From an uncultured Sphingomonadales bacterium (GTDB lineage Bacteria > Pseudomonadota > Alphaproteobacteria > Sphingomonadales > Rhodothalassiaceae): a stretch of DNA of 64,000 bases. Position 1 is the first letter of the stretch, and each line of letters starts with the position of its first letter. Of the stretch, positions 38,957 through 49,397 are shown piece after piece. Both the position numbers and the translations under genes were made by a program. The notes beneath the pieces are model-generated. The model was not told where the DNA came from. It saw only the letters and a program-made list of their open reading frames with translations, and searched no databases. Where the stretch lies: the NCBI GenBank assembly GCA_947499155.1, contig CANMND010000004.1, positions 140,633-204,632 of the forward strand. Reading direction: 5' to 3'.

Positions 38957-39471
38957 GAGTCGGTTCCTTCTTTGCCGGAGTGGGTGCCATGGGAGTTGGC
39001 GGCGTTTTGTGCCAAGAGCATGTCGAGCCGCTTTTGCTCAGCGTCACTTAAGGGAGTTGGCCCTTGATTAACCGGCGTGCGCCGGGCGCGGGCAAGGATG
39101 AACAACAGCGCGCCCAGTAATAAAAGCGGCGGGAAAAGCCAAAGGGCAAGGGTGCGGATATTGAGGGGAGGTTTTAACAGCACCCAATCGCCATAGCGTT
39201 CAACCAGATAGGCCTTCACTTCGTCAGGGCTGCTGCCGGCTGCGATTTGTGCACGCACGATATCGCGCAGATCCTTTGCCAGGGGGGCATTTGAATCTTC
39301 AATCGATTGGTTTTGACAGACCAGACAGCGGATATCTCCCATGATTGCACGGGCCTTGGCTTCCTGCGCCTGATCAGGCAGCGGATTGTCATCGACAGCA
39401 ACGGCATGGGCTGAAAATGAGAGAAGCAGTGCGACGATAACCAGTCCTGCAAAATATATGTAATGGCGCAT
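38953..39471 (-). CDS. ccmH: Cytochrome c biogenesis protein CcmH
   Basis: 172 residues with a signal peptide, the redox motif RCLVCQNQS in the periplasm, and a membrane helix near residue 110-130. CcmH reduces the CXXCH disulfide of apocytochrome c before haem ligation. The gene begins two bases after the ccmG stop. Confidence 0.95.
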   Translation of the reverse strand: MRHYIYFAGLVIVALLLSFSAHAVAVDDNPLPDQAQEAKARAIMGDIRCLVCQNQSIEDSNAPLAKDLRDIVRAQIAAGSSPDEVKAYLVERYGDWVLLKPPLNIRTLALWLFPPLLLLGALLFILARARRTPVNQGPTPLSDAEQKRLDMLLAQNAANSHGTHSGKEGTDS

Positions 39472-39472
39472 G

Positions 39473-40015
39473 TTATTGCGGCTCCGGCTGTCTGGCAGCC
39501 GCTATGGCTTTACGCAGATCGTCCTGATTTTGCGGCAGGATGGGGCCGACATGCTTGTACATAATGCGCCCGTCACCAGAGATCACATAGGTCTCAGGGA
39601 CACCATAGACGCCAAAATCGACACCGACCCGTCCATTATTGTCTGCGCCGATTTCAGCATAAGGATCGCCCAGTTCCCTAAGAAAGGTTGCCACATCCTG
39701 GGGCCGGTCCTTGTAGTTCAAGCCATAGACCGGGATGCCTTCTTCCGCCAGCTCGCTTAAAAACGGATGCTCAATCCGGCAAGGCGCGCACCAGGATGCA
39801 AAGACATTGAGCAAGACCACCTCTCCCGACTTGAGATCCTCACTTTTAAGACCGGCTTCCCCCATTCTGATCGGGGGCAGGTCAAAGTTAGGGACAGGTT
39901 TGTCGATCAGGGCTGATGGCAGGTCATGGGGATTGTCGCCACTGGCAAGCTGAACGGCAAAGGCCGCAACAAGACCCAGAAAGAGGATAAGGGGAACCCA
40001 AAAAGCGGGACGCAT
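39473..40015 (-). CDS. ccmG: Thiol:disulfide interchange protein CcmG (DsbE)
   Basis: 180 residues: a membrane anchor at the N-terminus and a thioredoxin fold with active site WCAPCRIEHPFL. The GVYGVPETYVI segment holds the cis-proline loop. It keeps CcmH and apocytochrome c reduced in the periplasm. It follows ccmF by 15 bases. Confidence 0.95.
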   Translation of the reverse strand: MRPAFWVPLILFLGLVAAFAVQLASGDNPHDLPSALIDKPVPNFDLPPIRMGEAGLKSEDLKSGEVVLLNVFASWCAPCRIEHPFLSELAEEGIPVYGLNYKDRPQDVATFLRELGDPYAEIGADNNGRVGVDFGVYGVPETYVISGDGRIMYKHVGPILPQNQDDLRKAIAAARQPEPQ

Positions 40016-40030
40016 GAAATGGACTCCTGA

Positions 40031-42025
40031 CTATTCGGCTGGCTGGTGGACAGCGACATTGGGGACAGGCCGCGCTTTTGGATGGGGGGCACCGACCCGC
40101 AAACGACGGTCACTGAGTGAAAGGGCACCACCTAGCACCATCAAAAGAACACCAGCCCAGATAAATGAAATGAGAGGCTTGTAGTAAAGTCGCGCCGACC
40201 AGCCGCCTATGCCGTCGGGATCACCAACCACCACATAAAGATCACCCATAAACAGGGGATAAATAGCCGCTTCCGTGGTCTCCATATGGGGTGAGCTGTA
40301 GGTGCGCTGCTCTGGCCAAAGGTCAGCAACATGCCGGCCATTGCGACTGACGCTGAACTGGCCGCGTATGGCTGTGTAATTGGGGCCGGCAACCGGATCA
40401 ACCGCCTTGAAGCCAAACTGAAAGTCACCCACCTCGACGGTTTCTCCCGGCGTGAGGATCACCAGCTTTTCTTCGGTCCAGGTTTCAGATGCGGTCACGC
40501 CAAGCACAAGAACGGCCATGCCAAGATGAGCCGCCCACATGCCCCAGATACTGCGAGGCAGTCCCCCTGCCCTTTGGAACAAGGTGGATAGTGGGGCACG
40601 TCCCAGCTTCGTTTTCTGCGCGATATCCACAAGGATGGCCGCGATCAGCCAGAAGGCGATTGCAAAGCCGATAAAGGCCATGACAGGACCTGCGCCCCAG
40701 ATGAGCCAAGCACCTCCTGCACCCAGAATCGCCAGAAGAACGGCAGGGGGCAACAGTTTTGCAGCACGACCAAGATTGCCCCGCTTCCAGGCAAGCAGCG
40801 GACCTACGCCCAGTGCGATGAGCAGCAGCACGGAAAGAGGAATAAAACTGAGTTCAAAAAAGGGCGGGCCGACTGAGACTTTTGCTCCTGTGAGCGCATC
40901 AAGAAGCAAGGGGTAAAGCGTCCCCATCAAAACGATAGCGGTGGCCACGCTCAGCAGCAGATTATTGAGGACAAGCGCCCCTTCGCGGCTGACAGTGGAA
41001 AACATGCCGCCCGGCTCCAGCGAGCTTGCACGCCAGGCATAAAGGGCAAGCGAACCACCTATGGCAATGAACAAGAAAATCAGGATGAAGACGCCCCGTT
41101 CCGCATCGACAGCAAAGGCATGAACAGACGTCAAAATTCCCGAGCGGACAAGAAATGTTCCCAGCAGACTCAGTGAGAAGCACAAGATTGCCAGCAGGAT
41201 TGTCCAGCGTTTCAGGGCGTCGCGCTTTTCAACGACGATGGCGGAATGCAAAAGAGCGGTGGCACACAACCACGGCATGAAGCTTGCGTTTTCCACAGGA
41301 TCCCAGAACCACCAGCCGCCCCAGCCCAATTCATAATATGCCCACCATGAGCCAAGGGCGATGCCAGCACCCAAAAATATCCAGGCGACCAGAACCCATG
41401 GCCTGACCCATCTGGCCCAGCGGGGACCTATTCGCCCTTCGATCAGAGCCGCTATGGCAAAGGAAAAGGCAACGGACAGGCCCACATAGCCCAGATATAA
41501 AAGGGGCGGATGAAAAGCGAGACCTGGATCTTGCAGCAGCGGATTAAGACCATTGCCTTCAAACGGGGCAGGGACCAGTCGTTCAAATGGATTGGATGTG
41601 AGCAGCAAGAACAGCAGAAAGCCGATGGCGATCATGGCCTGGATCGACAGGGTGCGGGCAAGGAAAGCAGACGGCAGGCTGCGTCCGAACAAGGCAACAA
41701 GCGCCCCAAACAGGGTAAGGGTCATGACCCAAAGCACCAGCGAGCCTTCATGATTGCCCCAGACACCGGTGATCTTATAAAGCATTGGCTTCAGGCTGTG
41801 AGAGTTGGAGGCAACATTGGCAACGGAAAAATCCGACGTCACATAGGCATAGGTCAGGCTGGCAAAGGCAAGGCTGACAAAGAAAAACTGACCCAGGGCG
41901 AGTGGAGGAGCCAGTCCGATAAGGCGTGTGTCACCGCGAGCCGCGCCTATCAGTGGCAGGCTGGCCGCCAGAAAGGCAAAACACAACGCGAGAATGAGTG
42001 CAAAGTGGCCTATTTCAGGGATCAT
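40031..42025 (-). CDS. ccmF: Haem lyase subunit CcmF
   Basis: A 664-residue integral membrane protein with about 15 helices. The tryptophan-rich WWD motif GWGGWWFWDPVENASFMPW is intact. CcmF takes haem from CcmE and attaches it to apocytochrome c. Its start overlaps the ccmE stop as ATGA. Confidence 0.97.
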   Translation of the reverse strand: MIPEIGHFALILALCFAFLAASLPLIGAARGDTRLIGLAPPLALGQFFFVSLAFASLTYAYVTSDFSVANVASNSHSLKPMLYKITGVWGNHEGSLVLWVMTLTLFGALVALFGRSLPSAFLARTLSIQAMIAIGFLLFLLLTSNPFERLVPAPFEGNGLNPLLQDPGLAFHPPLLYLGYVGLSVAFSFAIAALIEGRIGPRWARWVRPWVLVAWIFLGAGIALGSWWAYYELGWGGWWFWDPVENASFMPWLCATALLHSAIVVEKRDALKRWTILLAILCFSLSLLGTFLVRSGILTSVHAFAVDAERGVFILIFLFIAIGGSLALYAWRASSLEPGGMFSTVSREGALVLNNLLLSVATAIVLMGTLYPLLLDALTGAKVSVGPPFFELSFIPLSVLLLIALGVGPLLAWKRGNLGRAAKLLPPAVLLAILGAGGAWLIWGAGPVMAFIGFAIAFWLIAAILVDIAQKTKLGRAPLSTLFQRAGGLPRSIWGMWAAHLGMAVLVLGVTASETWTEEKLVILTPGETVEVGDFQFGFKAVDPVAGPNYTAIRGQFSVSRNGRHVADLWPEQRTYSSPHMETTEAAIYPLFMGDLYVVVGDPDGIGGWSARLYYKPLISFIWAGVLLMVLGGALSLSDRRLRVGAPHPKARPVPNVAVHQPAE

Positions 42026-42525
42026 TTCATCACCGAAACGGATTTATACTGGTCCATATTATCCAGCCCACGTTCTTTCAAGCCCTCATAGACTTCTCGC
42101 GGCATATAGTTTTCATCATGCTTGGCGAGCACCCGTTTGGCGATGAAGGTGCCTTGGCCGTCCATAGCACCATCGGCGATTACGCCTTGGCCCTCGCGGA
42201 AAAGATCAGGCAAAATTCCTGTGTATTGCACCGGAATGCGGGCAGCGCCATCGGTCACGGCAAAACGGACGCTGACGCCATCAGGCAGTTTGCTGAATGA
42301 CCCGTCCTCTACCATGCCGCCAAGTCGGAAGGACTGTCCGGCTACGATTTCCTGTTCCATCAGATCACTGGGCAGCCGGAAATAAAGCAGGGCGCCATCC
42401 ATGGCCCGCAGGATCAAAAAGGCGGCAAGACCAAGGGTCGTGAGAGAGAGGATTGCAAGCCACAAGCGCCGACGCTTACGTGCGCCCGCACGGTGTCCGC
42501 CCAGTGAGTTCATACCCTTCTTCAT
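42022..42525 (-). CDS. ccmE: Haem chaperone CcmE
   Basis: 167 residues: an N-terminal membrane anchor and a periplasmic OB-fold. The haem-binding histidine is in AKHDENYMP, the HxxxY form. It carries haem from CcmC to CcmF. A basic N-terminus (HRAGARKRRR) sits in the cytoplasm. Confidence 0.96.
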   Translation of the reverse strand: MKKGMNSLGGHRAGARKRRRLWLAILSLTTLGLAAFLILRAMDGALLYFRLPSDLMEQEIVAGQSFRLGGMVEDGSFSKLPDGVSVRFAVTDGAARIPVQYTGILPDLFREGQGVIADGAMDGQGTFIAKRVLAKHDENYMPREVYEGLKERGLDNMDQYKSVSVMK

Positions 42526-42719
42526 GAAGCACCCTTTACAGTTTCACGGTCACGGCGCGGCCTGCGTGGCGTCGCCGCCTGAAGTTCCTTGGCGTGGGCA
42601 ATCAGGTTCTTCTGTTTAAGCCAGCTTGAGACCCCAAGATAAAGCAAAACGACAAGTACGAGGCCATAACAGGTCCAGACATAAGGTGCGTAGCCATCCA
42701 TTGCCACCATATCGATCAT
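42522..42719 (-). CDS. ccmD: Haem exporter accessory protein CcmD
   Basis: 65 residues with one membrane helix (about 10-30) and a basic cytoplasmic tail. CcmD helps release holo-CcmE from CcmABC. It overlaps both neighbours by ATGA junctions. Confidence 0.92.
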   Translation of the reverse strand: MIDMVAMDGYAPYVWTCYGLVLVVLLYLGVSSWLKQKNLIAHAKELQAATPRRPRRDRETVKGAS

Positions 42720-43450
42720 GACGCGTCCCTTTTAACCCGGATCAACTGAAGGCGCAGGGCATTTATCCTGACAGATGCCAGTTCCGCCTTGATCCGCCAC
42801 AGCCAGATGGTGATGAAATAGAATTGAAAGGCGGCCAGCATGACGTAAAGCGGCGGGCGCATGCTGGGATCAATGGTCGGACCACCCATTCTGAACAGGC
42901 TGGCGGGCTGATGAAGCGTCGTCCACCAGTCCACGGAAAATTTGATAATGGGGATATTGATTACACCAATAAGGGCAAGAATGGCGGCGGCACGGGCAGC
43001 CTTTGACCGGTCCTCAAATGCACCCCAAAGAGCGATATAGCCCAGATATAGGAAAAAAAGCACCAGCATGGACGTGAGGCGCGCATCCCATTCCCACCAG
43101 GTCCCCCACATGGGCTTGCCCCAGATGGAGCCGGTTGCAAGGGCAAGGCCGGTAAAGCACAGGCCAATGGGGGCAGCGGCTTTCCCCGCAACATCTGCCA
43201 AAGGATGGCGCCAGACCAAGGTCGAAAAGCCCGAAGCCGCCATCACCATATAAGCAAAAAGCGCAAGATAGGCGCTTGGAACATGTATATACATGATCCG
43301 AACGCTGTCTCCTTGCTGGTAATCAGCGGGTGAGGCAAAAAGCGCCAGATAAAGTCCGGCACCCATCAACACAAGTGTCATGGGAAAGGCTACCGGCAGA
43401 ATCTTGTCGGCGAGTCGGACGAATCGAGCTGGATTGGCAAACCAATGCAT
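42716..43450 (-). CDS. ccmC: Haem-handling protein CcmC
   Basis: 244 residues with six membrane helices and the WWD motif TWWEWDARLTSML. It presents haem to CcmE in the periplasm and forms a complex with CcmA and CcmB. 66 bases separate it from ccmB. Confidence 0.96.
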   Translation of the reverse strand: MHWFANPARFVRLADKILPVAFPMTLVLMGAGLYLALFASPADYQQGDSVRIMYIHVPSAYLALFAYMVMAASGFSTLVWRHPLADVAGKAAAPIGLCFTGLALATGSIWGKPMWGTWWEWDARLTSMLVLFFLYLGYIALWGAFEDRSKAARAAAILALIGVINIPIIKFSVDWWTTLHQPASLFRMGGPTIDPSMRPPLYVMLAAFQFYFITIWLWRIKAELASVRINALRLQLIRVKRDAS

Positions 43451-43516
43451 GGATTTTCTCTAGCTTTGCGCGCCTGTTCCGGCAACATAATGCATGGAAG
43501 GTGCGGCAAGATACCT

Positions 43517-44185
43517 CTATTCTAGGGCAAGCTTTAAAGCACCGGCGGCAGCAAGTGGACCCATTACGGCAAATATCAGGCTGACTCCCGCCAGTAATGA
43601 CAGATTAGCGGAAACAGACCCTGCGCCGGAGACGGCTTCAACAGCACCGACACCGAAAATTAATGTGGGAATATAAAGCGGCAGGACAAGAAGTGCCACA
43701 AGAGCGCCGCCGCGCCGCATGGCGACCGTCAGTGCAGATGCAGCGGCACCGATAAGACTTAAGGCCGGTGTGCCGCAAAGCAACGCGAAAACCAGGACCC
43801 AGGTCGCTTTCCCGTCCAAATGTAAAAGCTGGGCAAACAAGGGTGACAAGACAATAAGCGGCAACAGCATGGACAGCCAGTGCGCGATCGCCTTGGCCAA
43901 TGCCATCAGGCCAAGGGGCAAAGGGCCGGATGTGAGAGCTTCAAGCGCGCCATCTTCAAAGTCTGCCTGAAACAGGCGATCAAGAGAGAGAAGCGCAGAA
44001 AGAAGGGCGGCGATCCACAAGACGCCGCCAGCTATGGGGGCAAGGCTTTCGGCATCGGGGCCGACCGCAAAGGGGAACAGGGTGACGGTCACCGCATAAA
44101 AGGCAATCACAAGACCAGCCGCTCCGCCTTGCGCATAGCCAAGGTGAATGTCGCGTTTAATAAGTGCGAGAAAGGCTGTCAGCAT
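43517..44185 (-). CDS. ccmB: ABC transporter permease CcmB
   Basis: 222 residues, very hydrophobic, six predicted membrane helices, with the CcmB start pattern ALIKRDIHLGYAQGG. It is the membrane part of the CcmAB ATPase that frees haem-loaded CcmE. It follows ccmA by six bases. Confidence 0.94.
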   Translation of the reverse strand: MLTAFLALIKRDIHLGYAQGGAAGLVIAFYAVTVTLFPFAVGPDAESLAPIAGGVLWIAALLSALLSLDRLFQADFEDGALEALTSGPLPLGLMALAKAIAHWLSMLLPLIVLSPLFAQLLHLDGKATWVLVFALLCGTPALSLIGAAASALTVAMRRGGALVALLVLPLYIPTLIFGVGAVEAVSGAGSVSANLSLLAGVSLIFAVMGPLAAAGALKLALE

Positions 44186-44191
44186 GAGGAT

Positions 44192-44953
44192 TCAAGGGTC
44201 CTGTCTGGTATTGGCGCGGGATGCAGCAACGAGTGAGTCGCTAGTCTCATCGCTGGTCCAATCGTAACTGGCCCAGCCCTTATCCATAAACATATCGGAC
44301 TGCGAGTCAGTGGGATCAGTCCTGTAGGTAAGCATATCAAGCGTAGTCCCAGAGACCCCCGGATCGACATGAGTGGCGATGACGGCCATGCCGCCTTGGT
44401 CCAGATGGTCTGTGATCATATCGACAAGGCGGCCCCTGGTTTCGTGATCCAGTGCGATGGTCGGTTCATCCAGCAGCCACAAAGGGCGATGCGCCATTAG
44501 TAGCCGTGCAAGAGATACCCGTCTTTGTTGTCCTGCAGACAAGGACCCGACCGGGATATCGGCAAGTGGCTTAAGGTCCAGTTTCTGAAGCGCTGATGAG
44601 AGATTGGCACTGTCACCACCCAGATAACGCGCCCAGAACAACAGATTGCCACGTACTGTCAATGCGGATTTTAATGCAAGCGCATGGCCTGCATAATGAA
44701 GACGCGTGCGATAATCTTCCTCATCATCGGGTGTGTTGTCGCTGTCCAACCATGAGATTGCTCCCGCTTCCAGTGGTGTGAGACCTGCAAGCTGGCGCAG
44801 CAGGCTGGTTTTGCCGCTGCCATTGGGACCACGCAGGACCAGAGCCCTCCCTGGTTCCAGCCGGAAAGACAGGTTGGCAAAAATCAGCCGCCCGCCACGA
44901 CGGCAGGCAAGGGCACGGGCGCTGAACGCGGACTGTGGTGGTAAAAAGGACAT
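44192..44953 (-). CDS. ccmA: Haem exporter ATP-binding protein CcmA
   Basis: About 253 residues from the ATG at 44953. Walker A is GPNGSGKTSLLRQL, signature LSAGQQRRVSLARLL and Walker B LWLLDEPTIALD. A frame reaching 45049 is open, but family members begin close to the ATPase domain. A C-terminal tail of about 45 residues, rich in Asp, Ser and Thr, extends beyond the usual end. First gene of the ccm operon, divergent from aconitase. Confidence 0.93.
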   Translation of the reverse strand: MSFLPPQSAFSARALACRRGGRLIFANLSFRLEPGRALVLRGPNGSGKTSLLRQLAGLTPLEAGAISWLDSDNTPDDEEDYRTRLHYAGHALALKSALTVRGNLLFWARYLGGDSANLSSALQKLDLKPLADIPVGSLSAGQQRRVSLARLLMAHRPLWLLDEPTIALDHETRGRLVDMITDHLDQGGMAVIATHVDPGVSGTTLDMLTYRTDPTDSQSDMFMDKGWASYDWTSDETSDSLVAASRANTRQDP

Positions 44954-45070
44954 GGGCGCACCATATAAGAAGGAATGCCTCCCGCCTATCCCCTTGGTGC
45001 ATTCGATTATGGACAGCTCTTCAAAGGCCTTTTCAGTGTATTTTGTCATTTAACGCACCTGAAGGGTGTC

Positions 45071-45099
45071 TTGAATGGAGCAGGCTTGGGCTTTAGATT
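45071..45099 (+). promoter_or_regulatory. Candidate acnA promoter
   Basis: TTGAAT (45071-45076) and TAGATT (45094-45099) lie 17 bases apart within the 317-bp space between ccmA and acnA. The leader would be about 165 bases. A GANTC site occurs near 45198. The rest of the space shows no gene. Confidence 0.35.
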
Positions 45100-45270
45100 A
45101 TGTAATTACGGGTGGTTTTAGGCGGTTGGAGGCCAAAACCTGATGCAAGCGGTGCGAAGGCACTTGAGACATATCGCATTTTCTTGCATTAACAGACTCA
45201 AATCCAGCAGGGCGCTCTGGAAGGGTCGTCCTGTCCATCAGCGCCACGCTCAGTAATTTCAGGAGGCAGC

Positions 45271-47967
45271 ATGTCCACCGTTGGTCAGGATACTTTATCC
45301 ACCCGCGACACTCTCACCGCGAATGGCAAGGAATACACCTATTTTTCGCTGAAAAAAGCAGAAGAAAAGATTGGTGATATCTCACGCCTGCCATTTTCGC
45401 TGAAGGTGTTGCTGGAAAACATGTTGCGCTGCGAGGATGGCAAGACTGTCACAACCGAAGATGCCCAGGCAATCGCAGATTGGCAGAAGAATCGTGCATC
45501 GGACCGTGAGATCGGCTATCGCCCCGCACGGGTTCTGATGCAGGATTTCACCGGTGTTCCCGCTGTTGTCGATCTGGCAGCGATGCGCAGCGCCATGGAA
45601 GCGCTTGGTGGTAACCCGCAAAAGATTAATCCGCTGGCACCTGTTGATCTGGTCATTGACCACTCAGTTATGGTGGATATCTTCGGTAGCCCCGATGCCT
45701 TCCAGCGTAACGTCGATATGGAAATGAAGCGCAACAAGGAGCGCTATGAATTCCTGCGCTGGGGCCAGCAGGCATTTGATAATTTCCGGGTTGTGCCGCC
45801 GGGGACTGGTATCTGTCACCAGGTTAATCTGGAATATCTGGGCAAAACTGTCTGGACCAATGAAGTTGACGGCACGCTTTACGCATACCCCGATACATTG
45901 GTGGGAACTGACAGCCACACCACCATGATCAACGCGCTTGCTATTCTTGGCTGGGGCGTTGGCGGGATTGAGGCAGAAGCCGCCATGCTCGGCCAGCCGA
46001 TTTCCATGCTCATTCCTGAAGTGATTGGCTTCAAAATTACCGGCCGCCTGCCAGAAGGAGCAACGGCAACTGACATGGTGCTGACAGTCACCCAGATGCT
46101 GCGGAGCAAAGGCGTGGTTGGCAAGTTCGTCGAATTTTACGGTGATGGTCTTCATGATCTGACCGTTGCGGACAAGGCGACCATCTCCAACATGGCGCCT
46201 GAATATGGTGCCACATGCGGGTTCTTCCCCATTGACCAGTCAACGCTTGACTATCTGGCATTCACCGGACGTGGTGATGATACGGTGGCGCTGGTTGAAG
46301 CCTATGCAAAAGCGCAAGGCATGTGGCATGACAAAAATTCGCCAGATCCCTTGTTTACTGCAACGCTGGAGCTTGACCTTTCCACTGTGGAGCCGTCCCT
46401 TGCCGGACCCAAGCGTCCACAGGACCGGGTCCTGCTGTCCAGTGCCGCGTCTGCTTTTGGCAAGGAACTGGTTGAGACCTTTGGCAAGGCCGATGATGCA
46501 GACACCCGATATGCTGTAGAGGGTGCAGACCATGATCTGGGACATGGCGATGTAGTCATTGCAGCGATTACCAGTTGCACTAATACGTCAAACCCATCTG
46601 TCATGCTGGCAGCAGGACTTGTGGCGCGCAATGCCTTAAAGCTGGGTCTTACGGTGAAGCCATGGGTTAAGACATCTCTTGCGCCGGGCAGCCAGGTGGT
46701 GACGGACTATCTGGAAAAGGCCGGTCTCCAGGATGATCTGGATGCACTGGGCTTCCATTTGGTGGGGTATGGCTGCACGAGCTGTATTGGTAATTCCGGT
46801 CCTCTGATTCCTGTGATTTCGAAGGCTGTCAACGATCATGATCTGGTGGCATGTTCGGTTTTGTCTGGTAATCGCAACTTTGAAGGCCGCGTCAATCCGG
46901 ATTGCAAGGCGAACTATCTTGCCTCGCCGCCTCTGGTTGTTGCCTATGCCATTGCCGGGTCCATGAAGATCGACCTCAAGACCGAACCTCTTGGCACTGG
47001 ATCCGATGGCAAGCCGGTTTATCTCAAGGATATCTGGCCATCAAACAGCGAAGTGGACGAAGTGGTACGCACAGCGGTCACGTCCGCGCAATTCCTAGAG
47101 CGTTACTCGGATGTGTTTGCAGGTGACGATCAGTGGAAGGCCATCAAGGTGACGGAAGGCCTCACCTATGACTGGGATTCCAACTCCACCTATGTACAAA
47201 ATCCTCCCTTCTTTGAAGGCATGAGTGCAAAGCCCGCGCCCACGGAAAATATTACCCGTGCCCGTTTGCTGGCAATTCTGGGGGATTCCGTTACGACCGA
47301 CCATATTTCGCCCGCAGGATCGATTGCGGTCGATAGCCCCGCCGGTGCCTATCTTTTGGAAAATGGCGTGGAGCGGGCCGAGTTCAATTCCTATGGATCA
47401 AGGCGCGGCAATCATGAAGTGATGATGCGCGGCACCTTTGGCAATATCCGCTTGCGCAACCTGATGGCTCCTGGGACGGAAGGTGGCGTCACCATCTATT
47501 ATCCCGATGGCGAAGAAATGCCGATCTATGACGCCGCGATGAAATATGTCGAAGAAAAAACGCCATTGATCGTGGTTGCAGGCAAGGAATATGGCACGGG
47601 CTCCAGCCGTGACTGGGCGGCAAAGGGAACCAGACTGCTTGGTGTGCGTGCGGTCATTGCCGAATCCTATGAGCGTATCCATCGTTCCAACCTGATCGGA
47701 ATGGGTGTTCTGCCCTTGCAGTTCAAAGAGGGTGAATCAGCGAAAACACTGGGTCTGACCGGTAGTGAACGGTTTGATATTGCGGGCATCAGCAATGGTG
47801 TAAGGCCGCGACAGGAGGTGCCTTGCGTGATCACGTTTGAAAATGGCAGCCGTAAGAATATTCTGCTGACCTGCCGCATTGATACAGCGGATGAAGCTGA
47901 TTATTACGCGAATGGCGGCATCTTGCATTATGTGCTGCGCGATCTTGCAGGCAAAGCAAGCGCCTAA
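45271..47967 (+). CDS. acnA: Aconitate hydratase A
   Basis: 898 residues, the usual length of the AcnA/IRP-type aconitase that interconverts citrate and isocitrate in the TCA cycle. The [4Fe-4S] cysteines are in [12 protein letters not shown] and [12 protein letters not shown], and the substrate site [15 protein letters not shown] is intact. A perfect AGGAGG precedes the ATG. The gene is alone and is followed by a strong hairpin. Its cluster would be supplied by the SUF system encoded in this window. Confidence 0.98.
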   Translation: MSTVGQDTLSTRDTLTANGKEYTYFSLKKAEEKIGDISRLPFSLKVLLENMLRCEDGKTVTTEDAQAIADWQKNRASDREIGYRPARVLMQDFTGVPAVVDLAAMRSAMEALGGNPQKINPLAPVDLVIDHSVMVDIFGSPDAFQRNVDMEMKRNKERYEFLRWGQQAFDNFRVVPPGTGICHQVNLEYLGKTVWTNEVDGTLYAYPDTLVGTDSHTTMINALAILGWGVGGIEAEAAMLGQPISMLIPEVIGFKITGRLPEGATATDMVLTVTQMLRSKGVVGKFVEFYGDGLHDLTVADKATISNMAPEYGATCGFFPIDQSTLDYLAFTGRGDDTVALVEAYAKAQGMWHDKNSPDPLFTATLELDLSTVEPSLAGPKRPQDRVLLSSAASAFGKELVETFGKADDADTRYAVEGADHDLGHGDVVIAAITSCTNTSNPSVMLAAGLVARNALKLGLTVKPWVKTSLAPGSQVVTDYLEKAGLQDDLDALGFHLVGYGCTSCIGNSGPLIPVISKAVNDHDLVACSVLSGNRNFEGRVNPDCKANYLASPPLVVAYAIAGSMKIDLKTEPLGTGSDGKPVYLKDIWPSNSEVDEVVRTAVTSAQFLERYSDVFAGDDQWKAIKVTEGLTYDWDSNSTYVQNPPFFEGMSAKPAPTENITRARLLAILGDSVTTDHISPAGSIAVDSPAGAYLLENGVERAEFNSYGSRRGNHEVMMRGTFGNIRLRNLMAPGTEGGVTIYYPDGEEMPIYDAAMKYVEEKTPLIVVAGKEYGTGSSRDWAAKGTRLLGVRAVIAESYERIHRSNLIGMGVLPLQFKEGESAKTLGLTGSERFDIAGISNGVRPRQEVPCVITFENGSRKNILLTCRIDTADEADYYANGGILHYVLRDLAGKASA

Positions 47968-47997
47968 GCCTCAGACCTCGGACATAACAAGTCTCAA

Positions 47998-48032
47998 ATC
48001 AACGCCCTGGATTCCAAATCCGGGGCGTTGAT
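47998..48032 (+). terminator. Terminator after acnA
   Basis: A 15-bp stem (ATCAACGCCCTGGAT with ATCCGGGGCGTTGAT, one G-T pair) closes a five-base loop. The T-tract after it is weak (CGTTGTTT), but stem strength and position fit a terminator. Confidence 0.8.
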
Positions 48033-48182
48033 CGTTGTTTCACAAGCACCCTCAGGATATTTAACAGTCAAGTTGAGTTATTTTTTATAAGCGGTCAAAT
48101 CCGGGTTGGCGAATGAAGGATGTTTAACTATGGTGCGCCGAGAAAATGATCATTGACCAAAATCCTGACCGAGTCTGGCCTT

Positions 48183-49328
48183 ATGTGGACATATGTGCGT
48201 ACCGCCCTATTCTCGTTAATCGCAAGCAGCGTTCTCTTCACCAGCCCTGTTAAAGCGGATACCCTGTTTTTGGCGGATGGCAGCCGTTTGAACGGTGATG
48301 TCCTGGGTCTGTCCGGTGGCAAGGTGGTTTTGTCCACGGCTTATGCTGGTGAGGTGACTATTGATCTTGATGCTATTGACGGGATCACCCTTGATGAAAC
48401 TGCGCTTATCTCACTTGACAGCGGCGACCGCGTTCACAGTCGGCTGGTGTATGATCCGGCACTTGGCCAAAGTCTTGAAAGCAGGTTCTTAGGTACAATC
48501 CCAATTTCGATAGCGGATCTAAGTGGCCTTTGGCCTGAAGGTACGGCTACCCCTGAAATCCTCGCCATTGAAGAAATCGAAGAGCGCCATCGCCGTGAAG
48601 TGGCTGATCTTGAAGAACAGCATTCTGAAGAAGTTGGACAGTTGGAAAGGGCCCTCGTCACACCGGACAAGGCGTGGAGCGGGCGTACTCAACTGGGTGT
48701 GACAGGTTCAACCGGCAATACCAACCGTGTCAGCCTCAATGGTAAAGCCACAGCTCAACGCAAGACGGATTTTGACCGTCTCGACCTGTCACTGGGCTGG
48801 CGTTTTGCCCGTGAAAATGGGCGGGAGACCGAAAACGAGATAATCGGACAGACTCGTCTGGAACGGGACTTTTCAAAGCACTGGTTTGCTTTTGGCAGTC
48901 TGCTTTTGGAACAGGATGCGTTCGAAGATCTTGACCTGAGATCTATTCTGACAGCTGGTACCGGTGTTTTCTTCATTCAGAATGAAAAACAGGATTTAAA
49001 GGCCCGGTTCGGTATCGGTTATCAGGTAGAGGCGTTCAAGTCCTCGCCGACAATGAAAGAGGCGATCCTGTCGCTGGGCTATGATTACAGCATTCAGCTT
49101 AATGGCTGGCTCTTGTTCACTCACGCCCTGACCTGGCTGCCAAGCATAGAAGACCCGATCAAAGAGTTCCGCATAATGAGTGAGGCGGCGCTGGATATTC
49201 CGGTGACGGAAAGCAAAAACTGGTCAGTCAGGATTGGGCTGCGCAACCAGTATGACAAGACACCCGTTGATGGAAATGAAAAGCTGGACACCTTTTATTC
49301 CATCAGCTTGGGTTACAATTTCCAATAA
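48183..49328 (+). CDS. DUF481 family outer-membrane beta-barrel protein
   Basis: 381 residues from the ATG at 48183, which gives a clean signal peptide ending PVKA; a TTG at 48153 is the only longer choice. After the signal comes a small SH3-like region (LADGSRLNGDVLGLSGGKVV) and a charged coiled coil (EEIEERHRREVADLEEQH). The DUF481 barrel follows, with TGSTGNTN and an aromatic C-terminus (YNFQ) typical of outer-membrane insertion. DUF481 proteins are often called salt-induced; the role is unknown. Confidence 0.88.
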   Translation: MWTYVRTALFSLIASSVLFTSPVKADTLFLADGSRLNGDVLGLSGGKVVLSTAYAGEVTIDLDAIDGITLDETALISLDSGDRVHSRLVYDPALGQSLESRFLGTIPISIADLSGLWPEGTATPEILAIEEIEERHRREVADLEEQHSEEVGQLERALVTPDKAWSGRTQLGVTGSTGNTNRVSLNGKATAQRKTDFDRLDLSLGWRFARENGRETENEIIGQTRLERDFSKHWFAFGSLLLEQDAFEDLDLRSILTAGTGVFFIQNEKQDLKARFGIGYQVEAFKSSPTMKEAILSLGYDYSIQLNGWLLFTHALTWLPSIEDPIKEFRIMSEAALDIPVTESKNWSVRIGLRNQYDKTPVDGNEKLDTFYSISLGYNFQ

Positions 49329-49354
49329 CCCTGAATGCCGGATTGATTATCAAG

Positions 49355-49388
49355 GACTAAAAGCGGAGCCGGAGCGCCGCTTTTAGTC
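49355..49388. terminator. Bidirectional terminator between DUF481 and RND genes
   Basis: A perfect 12-bp inverted repeat, GACTAAAAGCGG with CCGCTTTTAGTC, around a 10-base loop, lies between two convergent stop codons (49328 and 49398). It can serve both strands, although neither side has a long T run. Confidence 0.7.
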
Positions 49389-49397
49389 TCTGTGTGC

